From Nonomuraea roseoviolacea subsp. carminata (lineage in GTDB: Bacteria > Actinomycetota > Actinomycetes > Streptosporangiales > Streptosporangiaceae): DNA of 64,000 bases. Position numbers and translations under genes: made by a program. Location: the NCBI RefSeq assembly GCF_024172185.1, contig NZ_JAMZEC010000001.1, forward strand, positions 2,728,001 to 2,792,000, written 5' to 3'. The notes under the pieces are model-generated. The model saw nothing but the letters and a program-made list of their open reading frames with translations. It made no database searches and was not told where the DNA came from. Shown one piece after another: positions 24,986 to 33,967 of the stretch (the stretch's first letter is position 1; each line of letters begins with the position of its first letter).

Positions 24986-25395
24986 TGGTGAACCTCCCAT
25001 GTGGCGGCGGGCAGTAGACGGCGAATCAGCAGGTACGTTTCGCAGCCGAGACAGAGTCCGAAGGCTGCGTTGAGGAAGGCGGCGAGGAGAGCCGCGGCCG
25101 TGGCCCCGAGGGCCAGCGGCGTGATCCCGGCGACGAATCCGGCCAGTCCCGCGACCGCGAAGGCCAGCCCCACACCCTGCGCGAACCGCGGGGGGCGGGC
25201 GTCCTCTGTCACCTTCGGCGCGCTCGTGACGAGCGCCCGGAAGACCATCCCGTACGGTGATCGGCCCGCCAGCCCGAGAGCGAACACCACGGCCTGGGCG
25301 GCCAGCAGCCACACGCTTCCCGTCACGAGGACGAGGGCGAGGACCAGGGTGGTGACGGCCGCGCCGAAGCGCAGCGCTCTAGGGTCGGCACGCAT
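24982..25395 (-). CDS. DUF4395 membrane protein
   Basis: 137 residues with about four membrane helices. The DUF4395 signature is the C-terminal LCLGCETY Cys pair. Homologues sit beside thioredoxin-like and rhodanese genes in actinobacteria, suggesting thiol or sulfane-sulfur chemistry at the membrane. It overlaps the sulfurtransferase start by 4 bp. Confidence 0.85.
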   Translation of the reverse strand: MRADPRALRFGAAVTTLVLALVLVTGSVWLLAAQAVVFALGLAGRSPYGMVFRALVTSAPKVTEDARPPRFAQGVGLAFAVAGLAGFVAGITPLALGATAAALLAAFLNAAFGLCLGCETYLLIRRLLPAATWEVHQ

Positions 25396-25456
25396 CTGGG
25401 GATGCTCCCTGAAGGGGTCGGGTTGAGGCGGACCGGATGTCCGCGCGAGACCGTCC

Positions 25457-25540
25457 TCAGGCAGCGCGACAGAGCGCGGTGGCCACGCGGCAGAAATCCA
25501 CCGCGCGCCGCTTCGTCAGCAGCTCTGTCGAAAGGTTCAT
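25457..25540 (-). CDS. Cys-containing leader peptide (Ms5788A-like)
   Basis: 27 residues; it begins MNLSTELLTKRR and contains DFCRVATALCR with two Cys codons near the end, matching the actinobacterial Ms5788A-type leader peptides found before sulfur genes. No Shine-Dalgarno precedes the ATG. A TAGTGT -10-like element (minus strand) lies 7 nt upstream, so the transcript is probably leaderless. Cys supply would alter ribosome stalling and expression of DUF4395-sseA-sseC. It ends 62 bp before the DUF4395 start. Confidence 0.75.
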   Translation of the reverse strand: MNLSTELLTKRRAVDFCRVATALCRAA

Positions 25541-25572
25541 GCGGAAGACACTACTCGTCGTCTCGCCATCTG

Positions 25573-26160
25573 TCACATCTCGTCCGTTTCTTGAGACATA
25601 AGCGTCTCGGGACGTGACTCCGCGGGCGTCGCGGGGCGTGAATCCGCGGGCGGAACGGGGCGTGAATCCGCGGGCGGGACGGCGGCCGCGAGGGCGGTCA
25701 GCACGTCGGCCTTGCGTGGCTGGCCAGAGGCCCTTTTCACGATATTTCCGGACGGGTCGAGGACGAGGACCGTCGGGGTGCGCAGGACGTCCAGCTCCCG
25801 CACCAGATCCAGCCGCGACTCCGCGTCGATCTCGACGTGCGCGACCCCTGGCACGACCGCGCTCACGTCGGCCAGGACGCGCCGCGTCGCCCGGCACGGC
25901 TGGCAGAACGCGGTGGAGAACTGCACGAGCGTCGCCCTCGGCCCGAGAGGGGCGCCCAGCGCCTCGGCGGTGAGGCGGTCACCGTGCCCGTAGCCGTTCC
26001 CGTCACCGTGCCCATCGCCGGCCCGGTCGCCGGACATGTCGCGCATGCGGCCGTCGCGGCGCAGACGTACCACCCCGATTCCCGTACCCAGCGCCAGCGT
26101 CGCCAGCACCACCCACACGCCCGTCATCGCCAGGTGCAACCACGCCCGCGCCGACGGCAT
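25573..26160 (-). CDS. Membrane-anchored thioredoxin-like protein
   Basis: 195 residues: membrane anchor (~9-32), a Gly/Asp/His-rich spacer with GDGHGDGNG-type repeats, then a thioredoxin fold with the redox motif CQPC at 86-89 and cis-Pro in RTPTVLV. The C-terminus has three PADSRP-type repeats. It sits upstream of the leader peptide and sulfurtransferase operon on the same strand and probably works with DUF4395. The ATG at 26160 lacks a clear Shine-Dalgarno; Met12 is an alternative. Confidence 0.8.
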   Translation of the reverse strand: MPSARAWLHLAMTGVWVVLATLALGTGIGVVRLRRDGRMRDMSGDRAGDGHGDGNGYGHGDRLTAEALGAPLGPRATLVQFSTAFCQPCRATRRVLADVSAVVPGVAHVEIDAESRLDLVRELDVLRTPTVLVLDPSGNIVKRASGQPRKADVLTALAAAVPPADSRPVPPADSRPATPAESRPETLMSQETDEM

Positions 26161-26179
26161 TCCGGCCCGGCCGGCCGGG

Positions 26180-27037
26180 TCAGCCCCGCGGTCCGGGGAT
26201 CTTGACCAGCACCTGCCGCGAGGAGGCGTCCACCACCTCGAACCCGGCGATGTCCTTCACCGGGAACGACGTCCGGCTGGCGAAGACCGGCTTGTCCTGG
26301 TAGCTCTCCCTGTCCACCGTCCAGCCGTCCGTGACGTCGCGCCGCCCGTCGCGGCCGACCACGACCAGCCGGCACGTCGTGCCGACCGGCACCCCGGACA
26401 CCTTCACCGACAGCCCGGTCCCGCGCGCCCCGGGGAACACGGTCACGCTCGCGTAGTAGTCGGCCGACCGGTTCCGGCCCGCGAACTCCGACCCGCTCGC
26501 CCTGGCCGACGGCTTCGGCGTCGCGCTCGCCTCGGGCTGCCTCTCGGCCATGATCCTCGGCTGGTCGTCCTGCGTCTTCTTCGCGCGCGGCCCCTCGGTG
26601 GCCTTCGGGCGCGCCGCCTCGCCCGACGAGCGGGCGGAGTCCTGGGCGCTGGTCAGCCCCTCGCCGGACCGGGACGCCGCCGGGGCGGAGGCGGTCGTCG
26701 CGTGCTCCTGCTGGGTCCCCACGGCCGTCCACACGGTGCCGCCCGCGACGATCGCCGCCGCGGAGGCGGCCACGACCATGAGCATCCGGCCCCTGCGGTG
26801 CCGCCTGACGCGCGCGTTCAGCAGCCGGTCGAGCACCTGGCGCGGCGGGCTGGTCACGAGCTGCACGTCGCGTTCGGACACCTTCTCCAGGAACGCCGAC
26901 ACGCCCTCCAGCTCCACCAGCTCGGCGCCGCACACCTCGCAGGTCGCCAGGTGGGCGTCGATCTCCAGCGCCTCGTCCGGCTCCAGCGCCCCCAGCGCGT
27001 GGGCGCCCAGCGAGATCCGCACCTCCTCGCACGTCAT
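26180..27037 (-). CDS. Zinc anti-sigma factor with membrane helix
   Basis: 285 residues. The N-terminal zf-HC2/ZAS domain has HLATCEVC (HxxxCxxC); one membrane helix (~87-107) follows, then a Ser/Thr/Pro/Ala-rich spacer and an extracytoplasmic beta domain (~190-285). It is expected to hold the adjacent sigma factor at the membrane and release it on an envelope signal. The ATG overlaps the sigma stop (ATGA). Confidence 0.88.
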   Translation of the reverse strand: MTCEEVRISLGAHALGALEPDEALEIDAHLATCEVCGAELVELEGVSAFLEKVSERDVQLVTSPPRQVLDRLLNARVRRHRRGRMLMVVAASAAAIVAGGTVWTAVGTQQEHATTASAPAASRSGEGLTSAQDSARSSGEAARPKATEGPRAKKTQDDQPRIMAERQPEASATPKPSARASGSEFAGRNRSADYYASVTVFPGARGTGLSVKVSGVPVGTTCRLVVVGRDGRRDVTDGWTVDRESYQDKPVFASRTSFPVKDIAGFEVVDASSRQVLVKIPGPRG

Positions 27038-27546
27038 GGCGCCAGCCCCCGCTCCTCCAGGGCGAGCTTCAGCGCCCGCAGCGCGTAGTAGGTGCGCGAC
27101 TTGACCGTGCCGGGCGGTATGCCCAGCGTGGCCGACGCCTCCTTCACCGATCGCCCCCGGTAGTAGACCTCCAACAGCACCTCGCGGTGCTCGGGTCGCA
27201 GCGCGGCCAACGCCTCCGCCACGGCCCACGACTCGACCGCCCGCTCCAGCTCGTCCTCCGCGGGGACGACGGCCAGCGCCTCGTCGCCGGTCTCCTGCGG
27301 ACGCGACTTGCGCGCGCGGTGCTGATCGACCACGAGGTTGCGGGCGACGGTGAACAGCCAGGCGCGGATGGGGCGGCCGGAGAGCGCCTCGGGGTGTCGC
27401 CACGCCCTCAGCAGCGTCTCCTGCACCACATCCTCCGCCCGTCCGGCATCGCCGGTCAGTCGCAGCACGTAACCGTAAAGCGGCCCGGCGTGCTCGTCGA
27501 AAAGGGTCCGCACGAGCTCCTCGTCGGCGGTGCCTGCTGGACTCAC
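27034..27546 (-). CDS. ECF sigma factor, cognate of the zinc anti-sigma
   Basis: About 170 residues with region 2 (AEDVVQETLLRAWRHPE) and region 4 (GRSVKEASATLGIPPGTVKS). The GTG at 27546 (VSPAGTADEE) is the first start that lies after the upstream gene; the frame is open further but overlaps it. Coupled to the anti-sigma gene. Resembles the SigK/SigL group. Confidence 0.85.
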   Translation of the reverse strand: MSPAGTADEELVRTLFDEHAGPLYGYVLRLTGDAGRAEDVVQETLLRAWRHPEALSGRPIRAWLFTVARNLVVDQHRARKSRPQETGDEALAVVPAEDELERAVESWAVAEALAALRPEHREVLLEVYYRGRSVKEASATLGIPPGTVKSRTYYALRALKLALEERGLAP

Positions 27547-27595
27547 GCCCTCATCACGTACGGCGGGGCCGGATGGTTCAGGTGAGCCCGGGGGT

Positions 27596-28279
27596 TCATC
27601 GGGATCCGAGCCGCTGTCCGCTGAGGGGGACGTTCTCCGCCTCGGCCGTGAACTCCAGCCCGTCGGCCACATTGCGCACCCCCGTCACCTTCACGTCGAA
27701 CGGCAGGTCGCCCTTGAACGGGATCGTGTAGCTCACCAGCCCGGCGATCGCGTCGGGCACCCCCTCGATCTTCTGCGCCCGCAGCCGGATGCCGCCGTCG
27801 GCCACCTCGATCTTCATCTCGGCGTCGACCTTCACCTTGTTCACCCCGACGGCCACCTCGCCGGACGCGACGAGCCGCGACCCGTTGCCGCTGATCTTGA
27901 TGCCCTTCGGCGCGTACTTGTCGATCGTCGCGCGCGTCAGCGTGCCGCGCACCGTCAGCCGCCCGGCCCGGACGTCGGCCCGGTTCTGGAGCACGTCGGC
28001 GAGGGGCGCCGTCACGTCGTACGCGGTGCCCTGGAGGTTCTTCACCGGCACTCCCCCGTACGTGAGCGTGCCGAGGTCGAAGCGCACCTCCGGGTAGCGG
28101 CCCGCGACGGCCTGGGTGAGGAACGGGAAGCCCTCGATCGACACCTCCGGCTGCCGGTCGAGGTCGGCGGAGGCCGCGATCCGGGTGGACAGGTCCCGCT
28201 CCACGCCCGCGACCGCGACCCGGTCGACGACGGCGAGAAGGACTCCCAGGACGATCAGGAAAACGAGCAGTTTGCGCAT
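27596..28279 (-). CDS. LmeA-like DUF2993 lipid-binding protein
   Basis: 227 residues: an N-terminal signal anchor (LLVFLIVLGVLLAVV) and a DUF2993 body. In mycobacteria LmeA binds phospholipid and supports lipomannan elongation in the periplasm; the same fold occurs across actinobacteria. It ends 49 bp before the sigma factor start. Confidence 0.85.
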   Translation of the reverse strand: MRKLLVFLIVLGVLLAVVDRVAVAGVERDLSTRIAASADLDRQPEVSIEGFPFLTQAVAGRYPEVRFDLGTLTYGGVPVKNLQGTAYDVTAPLADVLQNRADVRAGRLTVRGTLTRATIDKYAPKGIKISGNGSRLVASGEVAVGVNKVKVDAEMKIEVADGGIRLRAQKIEGVPDAIAGLVSYTIPFKGDLPFDVKVTGVRNVADGLEFTAEAENVPLSGQRLGSR

Positions 28280-28364
28280 CGGGCTCCCTGTCTCAGGCCA
28301 TGGATCATGAGCTTATCGACAGAAATGCCCCTTCCCCGCAGGGTCGCCCGTTCACCGAAAGACG

Positions 28365-28616
28365 TCAGCCGCCCGCGAAAGGCGGCAGCACCTCGACCGT
28401 CGCCCCGTCGGCGAGCACGACGGTGTCATGGGCCCGCCTGCCGACCGGTGAGCCGTCGACGAGGAACGACGAACGGCTCACCACCCGCGCCAACTCGGCG
28501 CGGTCGCGTGTGATGTTCGTCATGAGTTCGCCAAGGGTCGCCGCCTCGAACGGCTCCTCGGCGACCCCGGCGGCAGCGCGCGCCGCGGCCCAATACCGCA
28601 CTTTTCCAGTAGCCAT
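28365..28616 (-). CDS. MoaD/ThiS-like sulfur carrier
   Basis: 83 residues, beta-grasp fold, ending in the diagnostic Gly-Gly (PPFAGG) used for thiocarboxylate formation. MoaD-type molybdopterin synthase small subunits have this size and end. The E1-type and MoaE partners are not in the window, so molybdopterin or another sulfur-transfer role is possible. Confidence 0.85.
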   Translation of the reverse strand: MATGKVRYWAAARAAAGVAEEPFEAATLGELMTNITRDRAELARVVSRSSFLVDGSPVGRRAHDTVVLADGATVEVLPPFAGG

Positions 28617-28740
28617 GGCAACCTCATCATCGCAAAATCGTCGCCGTGCGACTTCCTTAACATTGTCGTCGCAGGTAAAACGCTGTTCATCTGTCGGACG
28701 CCCCCTGGACGCGACTTTCGCGTGGGTTATCCTCCCCTAC

Positions 28741-28770
28741 AGGACCTGGGCGATGTAGCCCCCGGGTCCT
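28741..28770 (+). promoter_or_regulatory. Stem-loop in the glnR leader
   Basis: AGGACCTGGG (28741-28750) pairs with CCCGGGTCCT (28761-28770) over 10 bp with one G-U pair and a 10-nt loop. It ends 9 nt before the GAGGAGG Shine-Dalgarno (28780-28786) of glnR. It could be a stabilising or attenuating element; there is no T-run after it. Confidence 0.5.
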
Positions 28771-28791
28771 TGTGCGTTTGAGGAGGCCGAA

Positions 28792-29484
28792 ATGAGCAAT
28801 CTGCTCCTGCTGACCAACGCCCTCGAGCCGTCCTCCGAGGTGCTGCCGGCGCTGGGGCTGCTGCTCCACTCGGTCCGTGTCTCCCCCGCCGAGGCCTCCG
28901 CCCTCATCGACGCGCCACCGGTCGACACCGTGCTGGTCGACGCGCGCAAGGAGCTGGCCCACGCCAAGAGCCTCTGCCGGCTGATCCGCACCACCGGCGT
29001 CGACTGCCCGCTCATCGTCATCGTCACCGAGGGCGGCCTCGCCGCGATGACCGCCGAGTGGGGCGTGGACGACGTGCTGCTCGACAGCGCCGGCCCGGCC
29101 GAGGTCGAGGCGCGGCTGCGCATGGCGACCGGCCGCATCTCGCAGGCCGGCGGCGAGGATGTTCCCGACGAGATCCGCAGCGGCGACCTGGCCATCGACG
29201 AGGCCACCTACACGGCCCGGCTGCGCGGGCGGGTGCTCGACCTCACCTTCAAGGAGTTCGAGCTGCTCAAGTACCTCGCCCAGCATCCCGGCCGGGTCTT
29301 CACGCGGGCGCAGCTCCTGCAGGAGGTGTGGGGGTACGACTACTTCGGCGGCACCCGCACGGTCGATGTGCACGTGCGGCGGCTGCGGGCCAAGCTCGGC
29401 ACGGAGTACGAGTCGCTGATCGGCACGGTACGCAACGTCGGCTACCGCTTCGTCCCGGACCGCGCCGAAACGGCCGACGTCTGA
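28792..29484 (+). CDS. glnR: Nitrogen-response regulator GlnR
   Basis: 230-residue OmpR-type regulator: receiver-like domain (1-115) and winged helix (~130-222). Very close to Streptomyces GlnR ([38 protein letters not shown]). GlnR is an orphan regulator without a cognate kinase that works as a phosphorylation-independent dimer on glnA, amtB, glnK and nas genes. GAGGAGG stands 5 nt before the ATG. Confidence 0.92.
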   Translation: MSNLLLLTNALEPSSEVLPALGLLLHSVRVSPAEASALIDAPPVDTVLVDARKELAHAKSLCRLIRTTGVDCPLIVIVTEGGLAAMTAEWGVDDVLLDSAGPAEVEARLRMATGRISQAGGEDVPDEIRSGDLAIDEATYTARLRGRVLDLTFKEFELLKYLAQHPGRVFTRAQLLQEVWGYDYFGGTRTVDVHVRRLRAKLGTEYESLIGTVRNVGYRFVPDRAETADV

Positions 29485-29487
29485 CGA

Positions 29488-29516
29488 GAGGCCCGCCCCC
29501 TCGGGGAGCGGGCCTC
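29488..29516. terminator. Bidirectional hairpin terminator
   Basis: A perfect 9-bp stem, GAGGCCCGC / GCGGGCCTC, with an 11-nt loop, lies between the convergent ends of glnR (29484) and the nucleotidase (29534). Confidence 0.75.
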
Positions 29517-29533
29517 GCCGGTTCGTCAGGAGG

Positions 29534-31315
29534 TCAGCTCGTCACCGTGATGCGATCGGTGGCGGGCGGGGCGATCGGGCCGTTCTTGCCCAGGTGGTCG
29601 ACGAACGCGTCGATGTCCAGCGGGCCGCTCCAGAGGTCCGTGCCGTCCTTGAAGGCGAGGAACGCGTCCCCGCCGCCGACCAGGAAGTTGTTGGCCGCGA
29701 CGCGGATCTGCTGGGTGTCCGTGACCGGGGTGCCGTCGATGCGGATGTCCGACACCTTCGAGCCCCACGCGGCCGAGGTGCTGTAGGTGTAGGTCAGGTT
29801 CGCCGAGGGCTGCAGGATCTTGGTGAACGGCTGGTTGTTGGGCCCGCCGGTGAACTGCTGCTCCAGCACCGTCTTGAGCTGCGCGCCCGTCAGCGTGACC
29901 ACCTGCATGAGGTTGTTGAACGGCTGCACGGCGAACGCCTCGCCGTAGGTGACGACGCCGTCGCCCTCACCCGCCGGCGAGCCGGCGTAGGTCAGGGGCA
30001 TGCGGACGCCGCCCGGGTTCATCAGGGCGATCTGCGCGTTCCCGCCGGTCTTGGTGGCGGCGAGCTGCGCGTCGGCGATGAGGTCGCCCAGCGGCGTCTC
30101 CCCGCTCGGCCCGCCCGTGTTCTTGATGTCGGCCGTGATGCGGCCCACGGGCCTGTTGGCGACCGGCGCGACCCGGTCCTTCCAGGTCTGCACGAAGTCC
30201 GCGACATCCCGGTCCGGTTCGACCGTGCGCGTCACGACGTGGTTGTCCGCCACGACCGAGGAGCGCACGACGTCCCGCGTGCGGACGTCCACCTTCAGGT
30301 CCACCTGCGTGATGACGCGGCCGAACGAGCCGCCCTGCGAGTAGAGGCGGTCGTTGCCGGCCGGGTCCTTGACCTTGCACAGGTACGCCTGGTGGGAGTG
30401 GCCGCTCAGCACCACGTCGATCTCGGGGTCCACCTGGGTGGCGATGCGGTTGCCCGCGCCCGGGACGGCGCTGCACGCGTCCGGCGACTGCCCCGGCGTG
30501 ACCTGGTCGCCCTCGTGGACGAGCACGACCTGGGCCTTCACGCCGAGGAGCTTGAGCACCTTGGAGGCCACGTTCGCGGCCTTGACCTCGTCCACGAACT
30601 TGAGGTCCTTGATGCCCTCCGCCGTGACGATGCCGGGGGTGGTCTGCGTGACCAGGCCGATGAAGCCGACCGGCACGCCGTTCATCCACTTGACGCTGAC
30701 CGGCGGCAGCGCGGGCACGCCCCAGTCGGACAGCAGCTTCGTGACCTCGGGCCGGCTGCCCAGCGCCGCGAGCGCGTCGGACTTCTCGCCCGGGTTCTTG
30801 AACAGCACGTTCGCGCCCACGTAGTCGTAGGAGGCGCCCTTCCACTCGCCTGCGGGCGAGCAGCCGTCGACCGGGTGGCAGCCGCCCTTCATGATCCGGC
30901 GCAGCTCGGCGTAGCCCTCGTCGAACTCGTGGTTGCCGACCGCGGCGACCTTCAGCCCGAGCTTGCCGAGGAACTCGACGGACGGCTCGTCGTGGTAGGC
31001 CGCGGAGATCAGCGGGGTGGCGCCGATGAGGTCGCCCTGGGCCACGGCGATGGTGTTCGCGTCGGTGTGGGCCTTCATGTGGGTGGCGATGTAGGCGGCT
31101 CCGCCCGCGTCCACGGTGGCGCCGTTCTCGTCGACCATGCGGCCGGACGAGCCCGTGGGGGGTTCGAGGTTGCCGTGGAAGTCGTTGAGGGCCAGCAGAC
31201 GGACGGGGACCGTCCGGGGGGCCTGCTGCGCGTCCGCCGGGGCCACGGCCAGCAGGGCCGTGGTCGTGGCGACGGCTCCGGCCACGGCGAGCCGGAGGAG
31301 GGAACGAGACGTCAT
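29534..31315 (-). CDS. Secreted 5'-nucleotidase / bifunctional metallophosphatase (UshA family)
   Basis: 593 residues with a Sec signal (cleavage near APADA-QQ). The N-terminal metallophosphoesterase carries NDFHGN, GDLIG, GNHEFDEG and GHSHQ metal-ligand motifs; the C-terminal 5'-nucleotidase domain carries NPGGVR and NNFLVGGGD. It hydrolyses extracellular nucleotides and supplies nucleoside and phosphate, which fits the Pit transporter nearby. Confidence 0.9.
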   Translation of the reverse strand: MTSRSLLRLAVAGAVATTTALLAVAPADAQQAPRTVPVRLLALNDFHGNLEPPTGSSGRMVDENGATVDAGGAAYIATHMKAHTDANTIAVAQGDLIGATPLISAAYHDEPSVEFLGKLGLKVAAVGNHEFDEGYAELRRIMKGGCHPVDGCSPAGEWKGASYDYVGANVLFKNPGEKSDALAALGSRPEVTKLLSDWGVPALPPVSVKWMNGVPVGFIGLVTQTTPGIVTAEGIKDLKFVDEVKAANVASKVLKLLGVKAQVVLVHEGDQVTPGQSPDACSAVPGAGNRIATQVDPEIDVVLSGHSHQAYLCKVKDPAGNDRLYSQGGSFGRVITQVDLKVDVRTRDVVRSSVVADNHVVTRTVEPDRDVADFVQTWKDRVAPVANRPVGRITADIKNTGGPSGETPLGDLIADAQLAATKTGGNAQIALMNPGGVRMPLTYAGSPAGEGDGVVTYGEAFAVQPFNNLMQVVTLTGAQLKTVLEQQFTGGPNNQPFTKILQPSANLTYTYSTSAAWGSKVSDIRIDGTPVTDTQQIRVAANNFLVGGGDAFLAFKDGTDLWSGPLDIDAFVDHLGKNGPIAPPATDRITVTS

Positions 31316-31423
31316 GGCCCAAGACGTTACGGCGCGCAGCTTTGCAGCCAATGTCGCAAAGGTAACGATTCACCAGTCGACGCCATGGCGTGTTTTGCCA
31401 GTCGTACGCCTAGAGTTCGACCT

Positions 31424-32335
31424 GTGACGGCACGCGTGGAAGTAAGGCAACGGCTGGATGACCAGGAAATCACCGACGTGCTCGCGCTCGTCGAGGCGGC
31501 GACGGAGGCCGACGGCGTCCGGCCGCTGAACGAGCACGTCATGCTCCACCTGCGCTACGGGGGCGACCCGCGCGCCCGCTCGCTGCTGCTGCACGCCGGC
31601 GACGCGCTGGCCGGGTACGCGCACGTGGACCCCACCGACGAGGTCGAGGGGCCGAGCGGGGAGCTCGTCATCCAACCCGCGTACCGGCGCCAGGGGCACG
31701 GGCGGCGGCTGCTGCGGGCCGTGCTCGACGAGGCCGGCGGGCGGCTGCGGCTGTGGGCGCACGGCGACAACGAGGCGGCCGGGGCGCTGGCCGCCTCCCT
31801 GGGGCTCCAGCGGGTGCGGTCGCTGTGGCAGCTGCGCCGGTCGCTGTTCGCGCCGCTGGCGCCGTACACGCTGCCCGACGGCGTGCGGCTGCGGACCTTC
31901 GAGCCCGGCCGGGACGAGGAGGAGTGGCTCAAGGTCAACGCCGCCGCCTTCGCCCACCACCCCGAGCAGGGCGCGTGGAGCCTGGACGACCTGCGCAGGC
32001 GGGAGGGTGAGCCGTGGTTCGACCCGGCGGGGTTCTTCCTGGCCGTACGCGACGAGCGGCTCGTGGGGTTCCACTGGACGAAGATCCACGGATCGTCGGA
32101 GCACGGGCACGAGCCGCTCGGCGAGGTGTACGTCGTGGGCGTCGACCCCTCCCAGCAGGGCACGGGCCTGGGCAAGGCGCTGACGCTGGCCGGGCTGAGC
32201 CACCTGCGCTCGCGCGGGCTCGCGCAGGCGATGCTCTACGTGGACGGGACGAACACGGCGGCGATCCGGCTGTACGAGTCGCTCGGCTTCGCCCGGTGGG
32301 ACGCCGACGTCATGTACGCCACCACCGTGTCGTGA
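31424..32335 (+). CDS. mshD: Mycothiol synthase MshD
   Basis: 303 residues, tandem GNAT domains, with the second acetyl-CoA loop in VDPSQQGTGLGKAL. It acetylates Cys-GlcN-Ins, the last step of mycothiol synthesis. GTG at 31424; TAGAGT at 31411-31416 lies 7 nt upstream, so the mRNA is probably leaderless. Diagnostic for actinobacteria. Confidence 0.9.
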   Translation: MTARVEVRQRLDDQEITDVLALVEAATEADGVRPLNEHVMLHLRYGGDPRARSLLLHAGDALAGYAHVDPTDEVEGPSGELVIQPAYRRQGHGRRLLRAVLDEAGGRLRLWAHGDNEAAGALAASLGLQRVRSLWQLRRSLFAPLAPYTLPDGVRLRTFEPGRDEEEWLKVNAAAFAHHPEQGAWSLDDLRRREGEPWFDPAGFFLAVRDERLVGFHWTKIHGSSEHGHEPLGEVYVVGVDPSQQGTGLGKALTLAGLSHLRSRGLAQAMLYVDGTNTAAIRLYESLGFARWDADVMYATTVS

Positions 32336-32339
32336 GGGC

Positions 32340-33344
32340 TTACTCGACCATCCAGTGGAGGGCGAAGTAGGTCAGGGCGGCCACCAGCGCCGCCGCCGGG
32401 ATCGTGAGGATCCAGCCGGTCACGATGTTGCCCGCCACGCCCCAGCGCACGGCCGAGAGCCGCTTGGTGGAGCCGACGCCCATGATCGCGCTGGTGATGG
32501 TGTGGGTGGTGGAGATGGGGGCGCCGAAGCCGATGGCCGCGGTGTACAGGACCGTGGCCGCCGCCGACTCGGCCGCGAAGCCCTGCGGCGGGTCTAGGGC
32601 GATGATGCGCCGGCCGAGCGTGCGCATGATGCGCCAGCCTCCGGCGTACGTGCCGAGCGAGATGGCGCCCGCGGCGGAGATGATGACCCACTGCGGGATG
32701 GGGTCCTGCGGGCTCGCGTAGCCGCCGACGACGAGGGCCAGGAAGATGACACCCATCGTCTTCTGCGCGTCCTGCAGGCCGTGGCCGAGGGCCATGGCGG
32801 CGGCCGAGACCGTCTGGGCGTACCGGAAGCCGCGGTTGGTCTTGCCCGGCTGAGCGCGGCGGAAGATCCAGTAGATGGCGATCATGATCGCGGCGGCGAT
32901 CGTGAAGCCGAGCACCGGCGAGAGGATCATGGGGATGACGACCTTCTCCACCACGCCGTCCCAGTGCACGAGGCTGGCCGAGGCCAGCGCCGAGCCCACG
33001 AGACCGCCGATCAGGGCGTGGCTGGAGGAGGAGGGGAGTCCGAAGTACCAGGTGATGAGGTTCCAGGCGATGGCGCCGACCAGGGCGGCGGCCACGATGA
33101 CCAGGCCGTGTGTGCCCTGTGGGGCGTCGATGATGCCCTTGCCGACGGTCTGCGCCACCTGGGTGCCGAGGTGGGCGCCGATGAAGTTCATCGCCGCGGC
33201 CATGAACAGCGCGGCCCTGGGGGTCAGGGCGCGTGTGGAGACCGAGGTCGCGATGGCGTTCGCCGCGTCGTGGAAGCCATTGGTGTAGTCGAAGGCCAGC
33301 GCCACGACGACCACGCCGATGACGAGGGCGAGCGTGAGGTTCAC
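32340..33344 (-). CDS. pit: Inorganic phosphate transporter, PiT family
   Basis: 334 residues, about 10 membrane helices, with the inverted PiT signatures FDYTNGFHDAANAIA (~19-33) and GFGAPISTTH. It takes up phosphate with H+ (metal-phosphate complexes). It starts 5 bp after the DUF47 gene; the pair is the standard low-affinity phosphate operon. Confidence 0.92.
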   Translation of the reverse strand: MNLTLALVIGVVVVALAFDYTNGFHDAANAIATSVSTRALTPRAALFMAAAMNFIGAHLGTQVAQTVGKGIIDAPQGTHGLVIVAAALVGAIAWNLITWYFGLPSSSSHALIGGLVGSALASASLVHWDGVVEKVVIPMILSPVLGFTIAAAIMIAIYWIFRRAQPGKTNRGFRYAQTVSAAAMALGHGLQDAQKTMGVIFLALVVGGYASPQDPIPQWVIISAAGAISLGTYAGGWRIMRTLGRRIIALDPPQGFAAESAAATVLYTAAIGFGAPISTTHTITSAIMGVGSTKRLSAVRWGVAGNIVTGWILTIPAAALVAALTYFALHWMVE

Positions 33345-33349
33345 GGGGC

Positions 33350-33967
33350 TTAGCTTTCCTTGACCGCGATCGACTCGACGGTGTTGGCCACGTGCTCGAA
33401 GGCGTCGGCCGCCTCCTCGAGGGCGTCGATGACCTCCTTCATCTTCATGACCGTCAACGCGTCGTACTCGCCGCTGAACAGCTTGGCCAGCAGCCGGCGG
33501 TAGACCTGGTCGCCCTGGTTCTCCAGGCGGTTGACCTCGATCCAGTACTCGTTGAGGTTCTTCATCGAGCGCAGCCGCGGCATCGCCTCGGCGGTCAGCT
33601 CGGCCGCCCGCTCCAGCACCTCGACCTGGCGCACGACGTCCTTGGGCAGGTGGTCGAGCTGGTAGAGCACGATGAGGTCGGAGGCCGCCTCCATGGCGTC
33701 CATCACGTCGTCGAGGTTCGAGGCGAGACGGTAGATGTCCTCGCGGTCGAACGGCGTGATGAAGCTCTCATTGAGCCGGTTCATGATCGCATGGGTGCGG
33801 TCGTCGCCCGCGTGCTCGCAGGCGCGCATCTTCTCGGCCAGGGCTTCCCTGTCCGACCCGTCGCTGATGATCTCCACCAGCAGGCGGGAAGCAGTGACCA
33901 GGTTGTTCGCCGAGTCGGCGAACAGGTCGTAGTAGCTGTCCTCACGTGGCGTGAGACGCAGGCGCAC
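33350..33967 (-). CDS. DUF47 (PhoU-like) protein
   Basis: 205 residues, all helical, PhoU-like three-helix bundles (DREDIYRLASNLDDVMDAME). DUF47 proteins accompany and modulate Pit transporters. The GTG at 33967 is preferred because GGAGA lies just upstream; the frame stays open further but has no family similarity. Confidence 0.85.
   Translation of the reverse strand: MRLRLTPREDSYYDLFADSANNLVTASRLLVEIISDGSDREALAEKMRACEHAGDDRTHAIMNRLNESFITPFDREDIYRLASNLDDVMDAMEAASDLIVLYQLDHLPKDVVRQVEVLERAAELTAEAMPRLRSMKNLNEYWIEVNRLENQGDQVYRRLLAKLFSGEYDALTVMKMKEVIDALEEAADAFEHVANTVESIAVKES

Noticed and set aside
29594..32335. 913-residue plus-strand frame that includes mshD
   Set aside because: Only the last ~303 codons (from GTG 31424) code for MshD; the upstream part is antisense to the nucleotidase.
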